From the NCBI GenBank assembly GCA_002813285.1, contig PHTZ01000001.1:124001-188000 (forward strand): DNA of 64,000 nt, written 5' to 3'. The translations under genes were made by a program, and so were the position numbers. Origin of the DNA: Flavobacteriaceae bacterium MAR_2009_75 (GTDB lineage Bacteria; Bacteroidota; Bacteroidia; Flavobacteriales; Flavobacteriaceae). Shown piece by piece: positions 56,593-64,000 of this stretch. The notes beneath the pieces are model-generated. The model had not been told where the DNA came from and ran no database searches. It saw only the letters and a program-made list of their open reading frames with translations. Each line of letters starts with the position of its first letter. The first letter of the stretch is position 1.

Positions 56593-57633
56593 TTATCGAG
56601 CCACCCTTCCGGATGCATCGCCGCCCATTAGTTTTTCAACTTCAGATACCGTTACCAGGTTGGCATCTCCTTTAATGGTATGCTTTAAGCAGGAAGCTGC
56701 CACGGCAAAATCGAGTGCGTTCTGATCGTCTTGGGGATATTTCAACAAGCCATAAATTAAGCCGCCCATAAAAGAATCGCCTCCCCCCACTCTATCAACG
56801 ATATCGGTAATTTGATATTGACGGGTCTCATACATTTTCTCGCCATCCCAAAGTACACCGGCCCATGTATTGTGTGATGCTGAAATAGAACCTCGAAGCG
56901 TAGTAATTACTTTTTTTGCCTTTGGAAACTTCTTCATCATTTGCTTACAAACCGATAAAAATGCTTCTGCCTTCACATCTGCACCATCTTTATGAACATC
57001 TAAACCTTCTGGGTGAATACCAAAATGCTTTTCGGCATCTTCTTCATTTCCTAAGATAATGTCGCAATACGAAGTTAGCTCGGTCATAATACCTTCCCTG
57101 TCTCCTCCGTAATTCCAGAGTTTTGCCCTGTAATTTAAATCGGTAGATATAGTGATGCCCTTTTCGCTGGCTGCTTTTACCGCTTCTAAGCATACATCTG
57201 CAGCCCCTTGTGAAATGGCCGGTGTTATACCCGTCCAATGAAACCATTCTACACCTTCGAAGACGGCATCCCAATCAATCATTCCTTTTTCAATCTCCGC
57301 TATAGCGGAATGAGCCCTGTCGTATACGACCTTACTACCGCGACTTACCGCCCCTGTTTCTAAAAAGTAGATACCCAAGCGGTCACCACCGTATACAATC
57401 TTATCGGTACCGACACCTCTTTTTCTCATTTCCATAAGGGCACATTCGCCTATATCATTTTTTGGAAGTCGTGTGACGAAATCTACCGGAACCCCGTAAT
57501 TGGCCAAAGAAACCGCCACATTACTTTCACCACCGCCATAGACTACGTCGAAACTTGTCGTTTGAGAAAATCTTAAAAACCCAGGAGGGGACAATCGCAA
57601 CATAATCTCCCCAAAAGTCACTACTTTTTTCAT
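56593..57633 (-). CDS. kdgK: 2-keto-3-deoxygluconate kinase (PfkB family)
   Basis: Phosphorylates KDG to KDPG with ATP. The 346-residue PfkB protein has the N-terminal GEIMLRLSPPGFLRFSQTTSF and GGGESNVAVSLANYGVPVDFVTRLP, and the C-terminal nucleotide and catalytic motif DRVGGGDSFMGGLIYGLLKY (GGGD replaces the more common GAGD; the catalytic aspartate is kept). It is upstream of eda and 198 bases downstream of the BASS transporter gene, with an operator-like repeat between. This gap allows its own promoter (TTCG-N19-TATATTCG on the minus strand, 57694-57664, is a near match). Confidence 0.93.
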   Translation of the reverse strand: MKKVVTFGEIMLRLSPPGFLRFSQTTSFDVVYGGGESNVAVSLANYGVPVDFVTRLPKNDIGECALMEMRKRGVGTDKIVYGGDRLGIYFLETGAVSRGSKVVYDRAHSAIAEIEKGMIDWDAVFEGVEWFHWTGITPAISQGAADVCLEAVKAASEKGITISTDLNYRAKLWNYGGDREGIMTELTSYCDIILGNEEDAEKHFGIHPEGLDVHKDGADVKAEAFLSVCKQMMKKFPKAKKVITTLRGSISASHNTWAGVLWDGEKMYETRQYQITDIVDRVGGGDSFMGGLIYGLLKYPQDDQNALDFAVAASCLKHTIKGDANLVTVSEVEKLMGGDASGRVAR

Positions 57634-57727
57634 TATTTATTGATTAGTTAAATTCACTTTTTACGAATATAAAGGATATTCTTGACAGCCCGAAAATAAA
57701 GATTTATGCCAAAAAAATGAGGTTATG

Positions 57728-57743
57728 ATACTTATAAAAGTAT
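57728..57743. promoter_or_regulatory. Operator-like inverted repeat ATACTT-N4-AAGTAT upstream of kdgK
   Basis: Perfect 6-base arms separated by 4 bases, 95 bases before the kdgK start, in the gap between the BASS and kdgK genes. A related AAGTAT/ATAC arrangement is in front of the UxuB-type gene near 53750-53768. The two may be sites for one GntR-type regulator, which is speculation as no regulator gene is in the window. Confidence 0.3.
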
Positions 57744-57831
57744 GAATCGATATTCGTATAACAATAAATAAATCAAATGAGATATTTCTCTATTACATAG
57801 AGGTTTGAAAAGAAAAATTAGCTAGTGCATG

Positions 57832-58932
57832 TTATTCAATAACCACGTTCTTCAATTCTGTTTTCGGCGGTCTTTTATGCCAGTAAGAAGCTAGAATCGA
57901 ACCTGTAATATTCATTAGCGGACCGAAAACTGCGGGGGCAAGCCCCATAGTTGCTATTTTACCTAATGAATTCGCTATACCAGAGGCTAGTCCTCCATTT
58001 TGCATACCTACCTCAATGGCAATAGTACGAGCATCTTGTTCTGGCATTTTAAAGAGTTTGGCAAAGCCATACCCCAGACTATAGCCGAAAAGATTGTGAA
58101 TCAATACGAGTAGCATTAAAATGCCGCCAATATCTAAAAGACTATCTCTACCTGCCGCGGTAATTATGGTTATAATAATACCGATGGCGAGCATCGACAC
58201 TATGGGCATAGCTTTATCTAACCATTTGGTATTAAATAATTTGTTGAAAAGCAGTCCAGCGCCAATAGGCAGTATAATCATCTTGGTAATACTCCACATC
58301 ATATCGAGAACATTAATTTCTATAAACTCACCTGCCAATAATTTCATCAAAAGTGGAGTTAGAAAAGGCGCCAATAAGGTCGCAATTGAAGTAATGGTAA
58401 TCGAAAGTGCCAAATTCGCCTTAGCCAGGTAAGCCATAACGTTAGAGGCCACTCCACTAGGTGAACAACCAATCAATACAATACCTGCCGCTATCTCAGG
58501 AGGAAACTCGCTCATCTTGGCCAGGCCAAAACCAACGATAGGCATAATCAATAACTGGGCGGCTACGCCTATCACCACTCCTTTTGGAGTTTTGAACACC
58601 GAGGCAAAATCTTTGATACTCATAGAAGTACCCATGCCGAACATTATTATCTGGATCAAAGGTATTATTAGCGCTGTAAGCTTAAAATCACCGACATAGG
58701 TAAATAGATCAGGATAATAAAGTGCGACGGAAACCCCTGCGAAAATCATAGTGGTAAAAACGAGACCGTTCAATGACTGATAGCCGCTAAAGCCGAGGGC
58801 CAAAAAAGCAAAAAACAATAAAAATGGTATTCCGGCTTGCTGAATATTGCCAGAGACGATCATTGCGATAATCAATATCAATAAAACAGCCGAAATGCCT
58901 AAGCTAATGGAGTAAAGGTTGATTTTTTTCAA
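57832..58932 (-). CDS. BASS-family (bile acid:sodium symporter type) organic acid transporter
   Basis: A 366-residue inner-membrane transporter with ten hydrophobic helices. The family signatures in the crossover helices are GIVLIGCSPSGVASNVMAYLAKANLALS and IEVGMQNGGLASGIANSLG. The BASS family takes up bile acids, pyruvate, ketopantoate and similar organic anions with sodium. The gene sits in a leftward series after a dehydratase, an RraA-like and an NTF2-like protein and before KDG kinase, so a keto-deoxy sugar acid is the expected substrate (inference). It starts 15 bases after the NTF2 stop. Confidence 0.9.
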   Translation of the reverse strand: MKKINLYSISLGISAVLLILIIAMIVSGNIQQAGIPFLLFFAFLALGFSGYQSLNGLVFTTMIFAGVSVALYYPDLFTYVGDFKLTALIIPLIQIIMFGMGTSMSIKDFASVFKTPKGVVIGVAAQLLIMPIVGFGLAKMSEFPPEIAAGIVLIGCSPSGVASNVMAYLAKANLALSITITSIATLLAPFLTPLLMKLLAGEFIEINVLDMMWSITKMIILPIGAGLLFNKLFNTKWLDKAMPIVSMLAIGIIITIITAAGRDSLLDIGGILMLLVLIHNLFGYSLGYGFAKLFKMPEQDARTIAIEVGMQNGGLASGIANSLGKIATMGLAPAVFGPLMNITGSILASYWHKRPPKTELKNVVIE

Positions 58933-58947
58933 GGTATGGTATTTACA

Positions 58948-59379
58948 CTAAAGTTTATAGGCTTGACGGGCAAGTAGTAGCCATTTATTTTTAATTTTTT
59001 GCCATGTCATCATAACGCCGATGCGAACGTCTGCAGGTTCCCCATTATTGGTTCCCTTAGCGACAAAAAGATGACGAGAGATACCGGTATCACCAGAAAT
59101 TATCACACGATGATCTTCCGGAATTATAGAAGAAAAATCGAAAGAACCGGTCATTATAGCCTCTATATATTCTTTCTTATTCTCTATCGTTCCGCTCGAA
59201 TGACCATAGGTAAGGTCTTTCATGGTCAGTTTATCAAGCTTTGTCTTGTTTTGGGTTACCATGGCTTCATAGAGCTCTGTTACCCCTTTTTCAATTTGTG
59301 ATTTGGGGTCTTCAGACTGGGCATTGCCTACAAGGGTAACCAGCCCGAGCAAAGCATAGAACAATATCTTATTTTTCAT
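58948..59379 (-). CDS. Secreted NTF2-like (DUF4440) protein
   Basis: A 143-residue protein with a Sec signal (LFYALLGLVTLVGNAQ, cleavage near 20). Its NTF2/SnoaL-like fold shows VTELYEAMVTQNKTKLDKLTMKDLTYGHSSG and a C-terminal RIGVMMTWQKIKNKWLLLARQAYKL. NTF2-like proteins may be small isomerases, dehydratases or ligand carriers. In this position, between the RraA and transporter genes (29 and 15 bases away), it may process or hand over a sugar acid in the periplasm. This function is inferred from context only. Confidence 0.85.
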   Translation of the reverse strand: MKNKILFYALLGLVTLVGNAQSEDPKSQIEKGVTELYEAMVTQNKTKLDKLTMKDLTYGHSSGTIENKKEYIEAIMTGSFDFSSIIPEDHRVIISGDTGISRHLFVAKGTNNGEPADVRIGVMMTWQKIKNKWLLLARQAYKL

Positions 59380-59408
59380 TTCAATAATATGTAAATGTTT
59401 ATTAGGTA

Positions 59409-60344
59409 CTAGTAGTCGTTATCTTTCATATACCCGTCTAGTTCTTTTCGAGTCATGGGCAATTCGTTATCATCAATTTTCTTCAACCATTTTACAAAGT
59501 CAGCCTTGATATTATCTGTCCATTTGGTATCAATTTGCCCAGGAGTATATTTTTTCTCCCTTAATCTTTGAAATCCAAATTGATCTCTAAGCCCTACTAT
59601 TTCAGAAGAAAGTACCAGTTCTGCAACGAGATGCGCCGGAATAAATATGGTACCATGTCGATTGGCTAGAACTACATCACCGGGCAATACCAGTACCCTA
59701 CCTATACGTATGGGTTTGTTTATGCTTGCCAACATCTGCTCGGTCAAATACGATGGATCTTCGCCTCTATACCACCCATTAAATCCCTCGATATCTAATA
59801 GGCCCGCTACATCACGTACGCCTCCATCGAAAATAAATCCGTTTTGAGAGTTGGTATAAATAGCATTGCCCAGGTTTGAACCGATTAAAGTACCGTCGAT
59901 TATTCGACCGTATCCATCGGCGACATATATATCGCCGGGTTTTAAAATTTCTATCGGCCAAGAATTACTGCCGCCAATGGTGTCACGATTCTCTTTGCCT
60001 CCGGTAACTTTTATTAATTTCTCATAATCAGGTCGCAATGGAGTGTATTGTGCGGTCAGCACACGCCCTGTCATTACTTTTTCAGGATGCAAAATTTTCC
60101 ATTCGCCCTCATACTGGTTATTATATCCCTTTCGACGTAAATACCCCCAAGCTTCTTCTATTTGTATGTTTTTGAGACGTTTAAGTAATGCGTCGGAAAC
60201 ATTAGGTCTACCGTCGTCGAAACGATCACCCGACCAATTGGAGGTCAACTGTTTTATGTATTCTGCTGAAGCGGCCACTTCTTGTGCCGAAATTGTAAGT
60301 GTGGATAAAGCAAAAAAAGCTGCTATAAAAAATCTTATTTTCAT
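59409..60344 (-). CDS. Secreted RraA/HMG-aldolase family protein
   Basis: A 311-residue protein with a Sec signal (IAAFFALSTLTISAQE, cleavage near 21). Its RraA-type fold carries the motif GSNLGNAIYTNSQNGFIFDGGVRD (156-178), including the D173-GG-V-R177-D178 metal and substrate site of 4-hydroxy-4-methyl-2-oxoglutarate/oxaloacetate aldolases. This is about 80 residues longer than the cytoplasmic family; extra regions lie at both ends. The catalytic residues appear intact, so a periplasmic retro-aldol or decarboxylase reaction on a keto acid is plausible. The chosen start is the ATG at 60344, immediately before the signal peptide; the frame continues to 60398. Confidence 0.86.
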   Translation of the reverse strand: MKIRFFIAAFFALSTLTISAQEVAASAEYIKQLTSNWSGDRFDDGRPNVSDALLKRLKNIQIEEAWGYLRRKGYNNQYEGEWKILHPEKVMTGRVLTAQYTPLRPDYEKLIKVTGGKENRDTIGGSNSWPIEILKPGDIYVADGYGRIIDGTLIGSNLGNAIYTNSQNGFIFDGGVRDVAGLLDIEGFNGWYRGEDPSYLTEQMLASINKPIRIGRVLVLPGDVVLANRHGTIFIPAHLVAELVLSSEIVGLRDQFGFQRLREKKYTPGQIDTKWTDNIKADFVKWLKKIDDNELPMTRKELDGYMKDNDY

Positions 60345-60439
60345 TTTTAGTGATTTGGTTTTACGAAGTTTACTTGGTTTTTGATAAATATTGATCAATG
60401 TAATAAATTTTAAGTTCGGAAGCTAAAGTTGTTGAACAT

Positions 60440-60461
60440 CCCCGATTAAAATTAATCGGGG
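60440..60461. other. Hairpin between the dehydratase and RraA genes
   Basis: Stem CCCCGATTA (60440-60448) with its complement at 60453-60461 and a 4-base loop, in the 197-base gap. No T-run follows on either strand, so it is not a typical terminator. It could set mRNA stability or processing between the two cistrons. Confidence 0.45.
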
Positions 60462-60541
60462 AGCCCAACGGCAACCAAACCAACTCAAACAAAATTCTAG
60501 CAACTTAATGTGCTATGGTTTGCTCTTTAACTCATCAAAGA

Positions 60542-62041
60542 TTAGCTATACGTGCGATCGTGTGACATAAGCGTATCCCACTTATCGGTTGGGGCAAAAT
60601 AACTTTTGTCTTTAGGATGTATATGTTTTTTCAGCACCTCTTCATTAAGTTCTATACCTAAACCGGGTGCGGTCAAGGGTACGGTAGCAAAGCCTTTATC
60701 GATCATTTTAAAGCCGCCTACGGTCGTGACCAAATCTTCCCACCATGGTAAATCGACAGAATGGTGTTCTAATGCCAAAAAGTTCTGCGAAGCTGCGGCA
60801 CAATGTACATTGGCCATAAAAGAAACTGGTGTTCCCGCTTGATGCATAGCCATTGCAATACCAAACTCTTCGGCATAATCGGCAATGCGCTTTGTCTCTA
60901 AAAGACCACCGGAAGATGCCAAATCAGGGTGTACGATATCTACCGCTCTTTGATGGATCAACGGAATAAAATCTTTTAAAAGATAAATATCCTCTCCTGT
61001 CGTTGTAGGGGTTTCAATAGACCGAGTAATCTCTTTCCATTGTTCGGTATACTGCCATGGCACCATATCTTCGAACCAGGCCAATCGGTATTTTTCAAGC
61101 GCCTTGGCCAAACGAATATTGTTGTTCATATCGAAATGCCCGTAATGGTCTGTTGAAATAGGAATTTCATAACCTACCATATTTCTAACATCTTCTACAA
61201 CTTGTTGAAGATGCTCCAATCCCTTTTCCGTTATCTGAATTTGCGTAAAAGGATGCATGGTATTACCATATGACATATAATTTCTCTGGTCACCCCATTG
61301 GTTCAGGCTACCTTTCGAATCTTCCCAAAATTTACCGTTGACTACGGTATCTTTCTTTCCTTTTAATTCGCCTATCGAGACATCCATCTTTAACCAAGTA
61401 TATCCCTGTTCCTTTACCCTAAAATCAATGAGTCGCTGCTGCTCTTCAGGCGAATTAGCTTCAGGGGTATCGGCATAAAGTCTTACTTTATCGCGATATC
61501 GCCCACCCATAAGTTGCCAAGCTGGAACGTTGTAAGCTTTTCCGCATAGATCCCACAAGGCCATCTCTACGGCGCATACACCACCGGCTTGTCGAGATGG
61601 CCCGCCAAATTGCTTAATGCTTTTAAAGATTTTCTCAACGTTACAAGGGTTCATACCAAGAATTCGACTTTTGAGCATTAGGGCATACTTTACATCGGCC
61701 GCATCTCTAACTTCGCCCAGACCATGAATACCCTGATTGGTCTCTATTTTGATAATTGGTGTGCCTCCCATAACATTGGTCACCACATAGCGCATATCTG
61801 TAATCTTCAACTCTGATGGTGCCGATGCGCGATTTACTTTTGAAGTTGTCTCGGCGACCCTATCTTCGAACGAATAGCCCATAAAACTTGAAAGCGCTAT
61901 GCCTCCCAAGGCCGTTTTCTTTAGAAAGTTTCTTCGGTCATCGCTGGTCTTCGGACTTTTAATTTCTGCCTGTAAAGAATCGGCATAGGCCTTTTCTTCC
62001 ACTTTATTTTGATCGATTATCTTTTGTAGTGTACTCTTCAT
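60542..62041 (-). CDS. Tat-exported enolase-superfamily sugar acid dehydratase (mandelate racemase group)
   Basis: A 499-residue enzyme of the mandelate racemase/sugar acid dehydratase type. The N-terminus has a Tat motif (R36-R37-N-F-L-K, then ALGGIALSSF), preceded by 35 residues. In the barrel the Lys-x-Asp is K218/D220 (TWLKMDVS), metal ligands are D298, E324 (AWFEDM) and E350 (TTTGED), and H400 (AMHQAGTPVS) and E425 (LALEHHS) complete the site. The nearest functional groups are gluconate, galactonate and mannonate dehydratases or anhydro-sugar acid cycloisomerases. It would produce a 2-keto-3-deoxy acid in the periplasm. The gene follows susD by 33 bases. Confidence 0.87.
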   Translation of the reverse strand: MKSTLQKIIDQNKVEEKAYADSLQAEIKSPKTSDDRRNFLKKTALGGIALSSFMGYSFEDRVAETTSKVNRASAPSELKITDMRYVVTNVMGGTPIIKIETNQGIHGLGEVRDAADVKYALMLKSRILGMNPCNVEKIFKSIKQFGGPSRQAGGVCAVEMALWDLCGKAYNVPAWQLMGGRYRDKVRLYADTPEANSPEEQQRLIDFRVKEQGYTWLKMDVSIGELKGKKDTVVNGKFWEDSKGSLNQWGDQRNYMSYGNTMHPFTQIQITEKGLEHLQQVVEDVRNMVGYEIPISTDHYGHFDMNNNIRLAKALEKYRLAWFEDMVPWQYTEQWKEITRSIETPTTTGEDIYLLKDFIPLIHQRAVDIVHPDLASSGGLLETKRIADYAEEFGIAMAMHQAGTPVSFMANVHCAAASQNFLALEHHSVDLPWWEDLVTTVGGFKMIDKGFATVPLTAPGLGIELNEEVLKKHIHPKDKSYFAPTDKWDTLMSHDRTYS

Positions 62042-62074
62042 TTTCGGTATTGTTGTTTTGGATTAATTATTATG

Positions 62075-63607
62075 CTATTGGTCCCACCAAACTTCGGTTT
62101 CTAAATTGTCGGCACCCATTCTAGAAACAGCGGCATCCAGATTTTCGCTATTGGTCGCTACCTCTGAATTGGGGTAGGTCAAACGATTAATGAAATCTGC
62201 GGAAATATCTTGTGCAGGGTACGGATTGCTCTGTATGTCGGGAAAACCTGTTCTTCGAAAATTCGCAAATGCTTCAGGACCGTTTAGGAAACAAGACACC
62301 CAATACTGGGTATTGATTTGTTCCATGGCATTGGTAGCATCGTATGGGTTTTCAGTTAAATAGGCCTGAATATCCTCCGATGGTATCGCCACAGATTCAT
62401 CATACTCTGCCATGAGCTGCATGTGGGCACTGACACCTTCGTTATAATAATCTTCAGCATTACCGGTAACCCAACCGCGTACCGTAGCTTCTGCCAATAA
62501 TAATTGTGTCTGGCTATGGGTAACAATGTACATCGGCGCGGTCTGCTTGGCTATTCTAAAACGATCTACCTGTGTAAAATCATAGAAGCTCGCCAAACCT
62601 GAATTATCGGCAACGGTACCAATAGTACCATTATCAAAGCCCATGGGCATGCCCACTTGATCGGCAGGATCTTTAGAGCCGGCCTCAATGACCTGGTCTG
62701 GCCCAGAGGTTGCGCCCACAAATCGCAAGGCTAACGACATCAGCCTCGGATCGTTGGAATCGGATAGAAAATCAACGAAAGTGTCGACCATATAAAAATT
62801 ATTGGCTTCAGTAGAATTCAATAATGAGCCGGCATTGTTCGTGAAATTACTATCGTGCCGAACTACATAATTATCATCGTTCGATTGCATGACACCACCA
62901 TTAAATGCATCGGTAACAGTCTGCTCTGCCAGTGCAGGATTTACTTCAGTTAGGTGCATACCCAATCTTAACAGCAGAGAGTTACCAAATCGCTTCCACT
63001 TGGCGATATCGCCAGAATACAAAACTTCACCGTTTTCGGCAGGCGCACTTTCACTTAGACCACTGGTTGCTTCTTTAACCTCTTTGATCAAATCGGTATA
63101 AATTGCTTCTTGAGCGTCATAAATCGGTAGAACGATTTGCTCGGTTATGCCTTTACCCGCTTCTGAATAGGGTATATCACCGTACTCATCGGTCAGAATC
63201 ATAAATGTTAGCGCCTGTACCAATCTGGTCATGTGAAGCAGGTTAGGCCGGTCGGGGGCATCTTCGGCCTGTAACTGCCCAATAATATCACCTGTATTCT
63301 TAATGACGTTTTCATAATACTTCACCCAATGATCGTCGGTAACATCTCGGTTATCTTGATTGTAATTGGCACCTGTAAGTACACCGGAGTTCGGTGAAAT
63401 TATTTGCTGCACCACTCCCATATCATAAATCAATTGGGCATTTGAAAAGGAAGTATTTATAATAGCATTGTTCAATAAAAAAATGGGGTCTACACTATCA
63501 CTGGTAGGGTCTACCGTATTGGTATTGATTTCGTCAAAATTTTTATCGCATGATATGACCACAAACAAAAAAGTGAGGGTCAAAAATCTATTGTATATTT
63601 TTTTCAT
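62075..63607 (-). CDS. SusD/RagB-family outer-membrane lipoprotein
   Basis: A 510-residue glycan-binding lipoprotein that caps the SusC transporter. The lipobox is LFVVISCDKN (cysteine near 20). The helical TPR-type scaffold is visible (TRLVQALTFMILTDEYGDIPYSEAGKG, KWKRFGNSLLLRLGMHLTEVNP, THSQTQLLLAEATVRGW). It belongs to the SusD-like group with GDIPYSEA, as distinct from classical SusD. The ATG at 63607 is chosen because it precedes the signal directly; the frame runs upstream into susC. It starts 11 bases after the susC stop. Confidence 0.9.
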   Translation of the reverse strand: MKKIYNRFLTLTFLFVVISCDKNFDEINTNTVDPTSDSVDPIFLLNNAIINTSFSNAQLIYDMGVVQQIISPNSGVLTGANYNQDNRDVTDDHWVKYYENVIKNTGDIIGQLQAEDAPDRPNLLHMTRLVQALTFMILTDEYGDIPYSEAGKGITEQIVLPIYDAQEAIYTDLIKEVKEATSGLSESAPAENGEVLYSGDIAKWKRFGNSLLLRLGMHLTEVNPALAEQTVTDAFNGGVMQSNDDNYVVRHDSNFTNNAGSLLNSTEANNFYMVDTFVDFLSDSNDPRLMSLALRFVGATSGPDQVIEAGSKDPADQVGMPMGFDNGTIGTVADNSGLASFYDFTQVDRFRIAKQTAPMYIVTHSQTQLLLAEATVRGWVTGNAEDYYNEGVSAHMQLMAEYDESVAIPSEDIQAYLTENPYDATNAMEQINTQYWVSCFLNGPEAFANFRRTGFPDIQSNPYPAQDISADFINRLTYPNSEVATNSENLDAAVSRMGADNLETEVWWDQ

Positions 63608-63618
63608 GATGTTCTCCT

Positions 63619-63999
63619 TTAAAATTTGCAATTAAGGTTCAATCCTATACTTCTGGTGGTAGGTACACCAGTAGACTCAAGCCCAGACACATTATCGGAA
63701 CTATAGCCGAAAGAGTCGGGATCAATGTTCGGAACCCATTTTTTGATAATGAAAACATTATTCGCAAACAAACTCATAGTTACACCACTGAAAAAGCTGT
63801 TATCTGATAGTAGGTCGCCAAAGTCGTAACCTATATTTAACTGTCTGAATTTCCAATAACCACTATCATAAACTATAGGTTCTATAAGCTGCTGTGATCT
63901 AACTACCTCCCAGTATGTCTGAGCAGGTGTTGCTACAGTGTTGGGTTCACCAGCTTGGTTCACTCCATCTCCAACAACTCCTCCTTCCCTGCCTTCCAA
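63619..63999 (-). CDS. SusC/RagA-type TonB-dependent transporter, C-terminal fragment (runs off the window)
   Basis: The last 126 residues of a SusC-like outer-membrane transporter; the upstream part lies beyond the window edge. It has typical C-terminal barrel segments (YWEVVRSQQLIEPIVYDSGYWKFRQLNIGYDFGDLLSD, then VTMSLFANNVFIIKKWVPNIDPDSF) and ends with GVPTTRSIGLNLNCKF, the aromatic terminus for barrel insertion. SusC with SusD forms a pump for oligosaccharides and, here, probably sugar-acid-containing oligomers. It is the first gene seen of the leftward series down to eda. Confidence 0.92.
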   Translation of the reverse strand: MEGREGGVVGDGVNQAGEPNTVATPAQTYWEVVRSQQLIEPIVYDSGYWKFRQLNIGYDFGDLLSDNSFFSGVTMSLFANNVFIIKKWVPNIDPDSFGYSSDNVSGLESTGVPTTRSIGLNLNCKF

Positions 64000-64000
64000 A

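Noticed and set aside
60542-62041. Enolase-superfamily enzyme called as L-fuconate dehydratase
   Set aside because: The Tat signal puts it in the periplasm, and its sequence does not resemble the FucD/ENOSF1 group, so only a general dehydratase name is kept.

Overview
The window looks like chromosomal DNA of a marine Flavobacteriaceae member (Bacteroidota; Zobellia/Maribacter-like). The evidence is AT-rich sequence, a SusC/SusD pair, a TonB receptor with an N-terminal carboxypeptidase-regulatory-like domain, many short Sec lipoproteins, an absence of Shine-Dalgarno sequences, one textbook Bacteroidota promoter (TTTG-N19-TAnnTTTG at 24809-24839) and household genes in flavobacterial arrangements. 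The genus is inference; no rRNA, tRNA, CRISPR array or insertion sequence was recognised.

Layout. 0-9.5 kb: proline dehydrogenase, aroB, a YihY/DinB pair, an Lrp-type regulator, an M14 peptidase divergent from an XRE regulator with an array of operator-like repeats between them, TerC and a sterol desaturase-like enzyme. 9.5-16.8 kb: parE-parC-mscL operon, a DMT exporter and ychF. 16.9-25 kb: TonB receptor, ferredoxin, a LuxC-like reductase, serC-serA, DUF937 and small envelope proteins. 25-31 kb: second desaturase, membrane cytochrome c with a Tat-exported sulfite oxidase-like molybdoenzyme, folE, lolD and a CPBP protease. 31-36 kb: a decayed GyrI-like gene, a carbohydrate-binding-like lipoprotein, a short SDR/amidohydrolase operon, an AcuI-type reductase and a YdeI protein fused to a CDGSH iron-sulfur motif. 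36-41 kb: fasciclin lipoprotein, a di-haem peroxidase with an imelysin-like N-terminus, and a PhoX/DUF839 lipoprotein.

41.5-64 kb is a sugar-acid catabolic island. One part (48.4-53.7 kb) is a nearly complete oxidative, non-phosphorylating L-fucose route: FucP symporter, mutarotase, L-fucose dehydrogenase, fuconolactonase, a Zn-dehydrogenase, and a convergent FAH-family enzyme expected to split or dehydrate the keto-deoxy acid. A second part converts hexuronates to central metabolism: UxuB-type SDR, UxuA, KDG kinase and KDPG aldolase, with KduD nearby.

The most interesting part is the leftward gene series susC-susD-dehydratase-RraA-NTF2-BASS-kdgK-eda (63999-55878). The enolase-superfamily dehydratase has a Tat signal, and the RraA-like and NTF2-like proteins have Sec signals. 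They are followed by a BASS-type inner-membrane transporter and cytoplasmic KDG kinase and aldolase. This order suggests sugar acids are taken up by SusCD, dehydrated in the periplasm, imported as keto-deoxy acids by the BASS protein and then phosphorylated and cleaved. That reading is inference and is set out as the main finding. Co-occurrence of L-fucose and uronate pathways would fit a fucose- and glucuronate-containing algal polysaccharide, but no glycoside hydrolase, lyase or sulfatase lies in the window to confirm the substrate.
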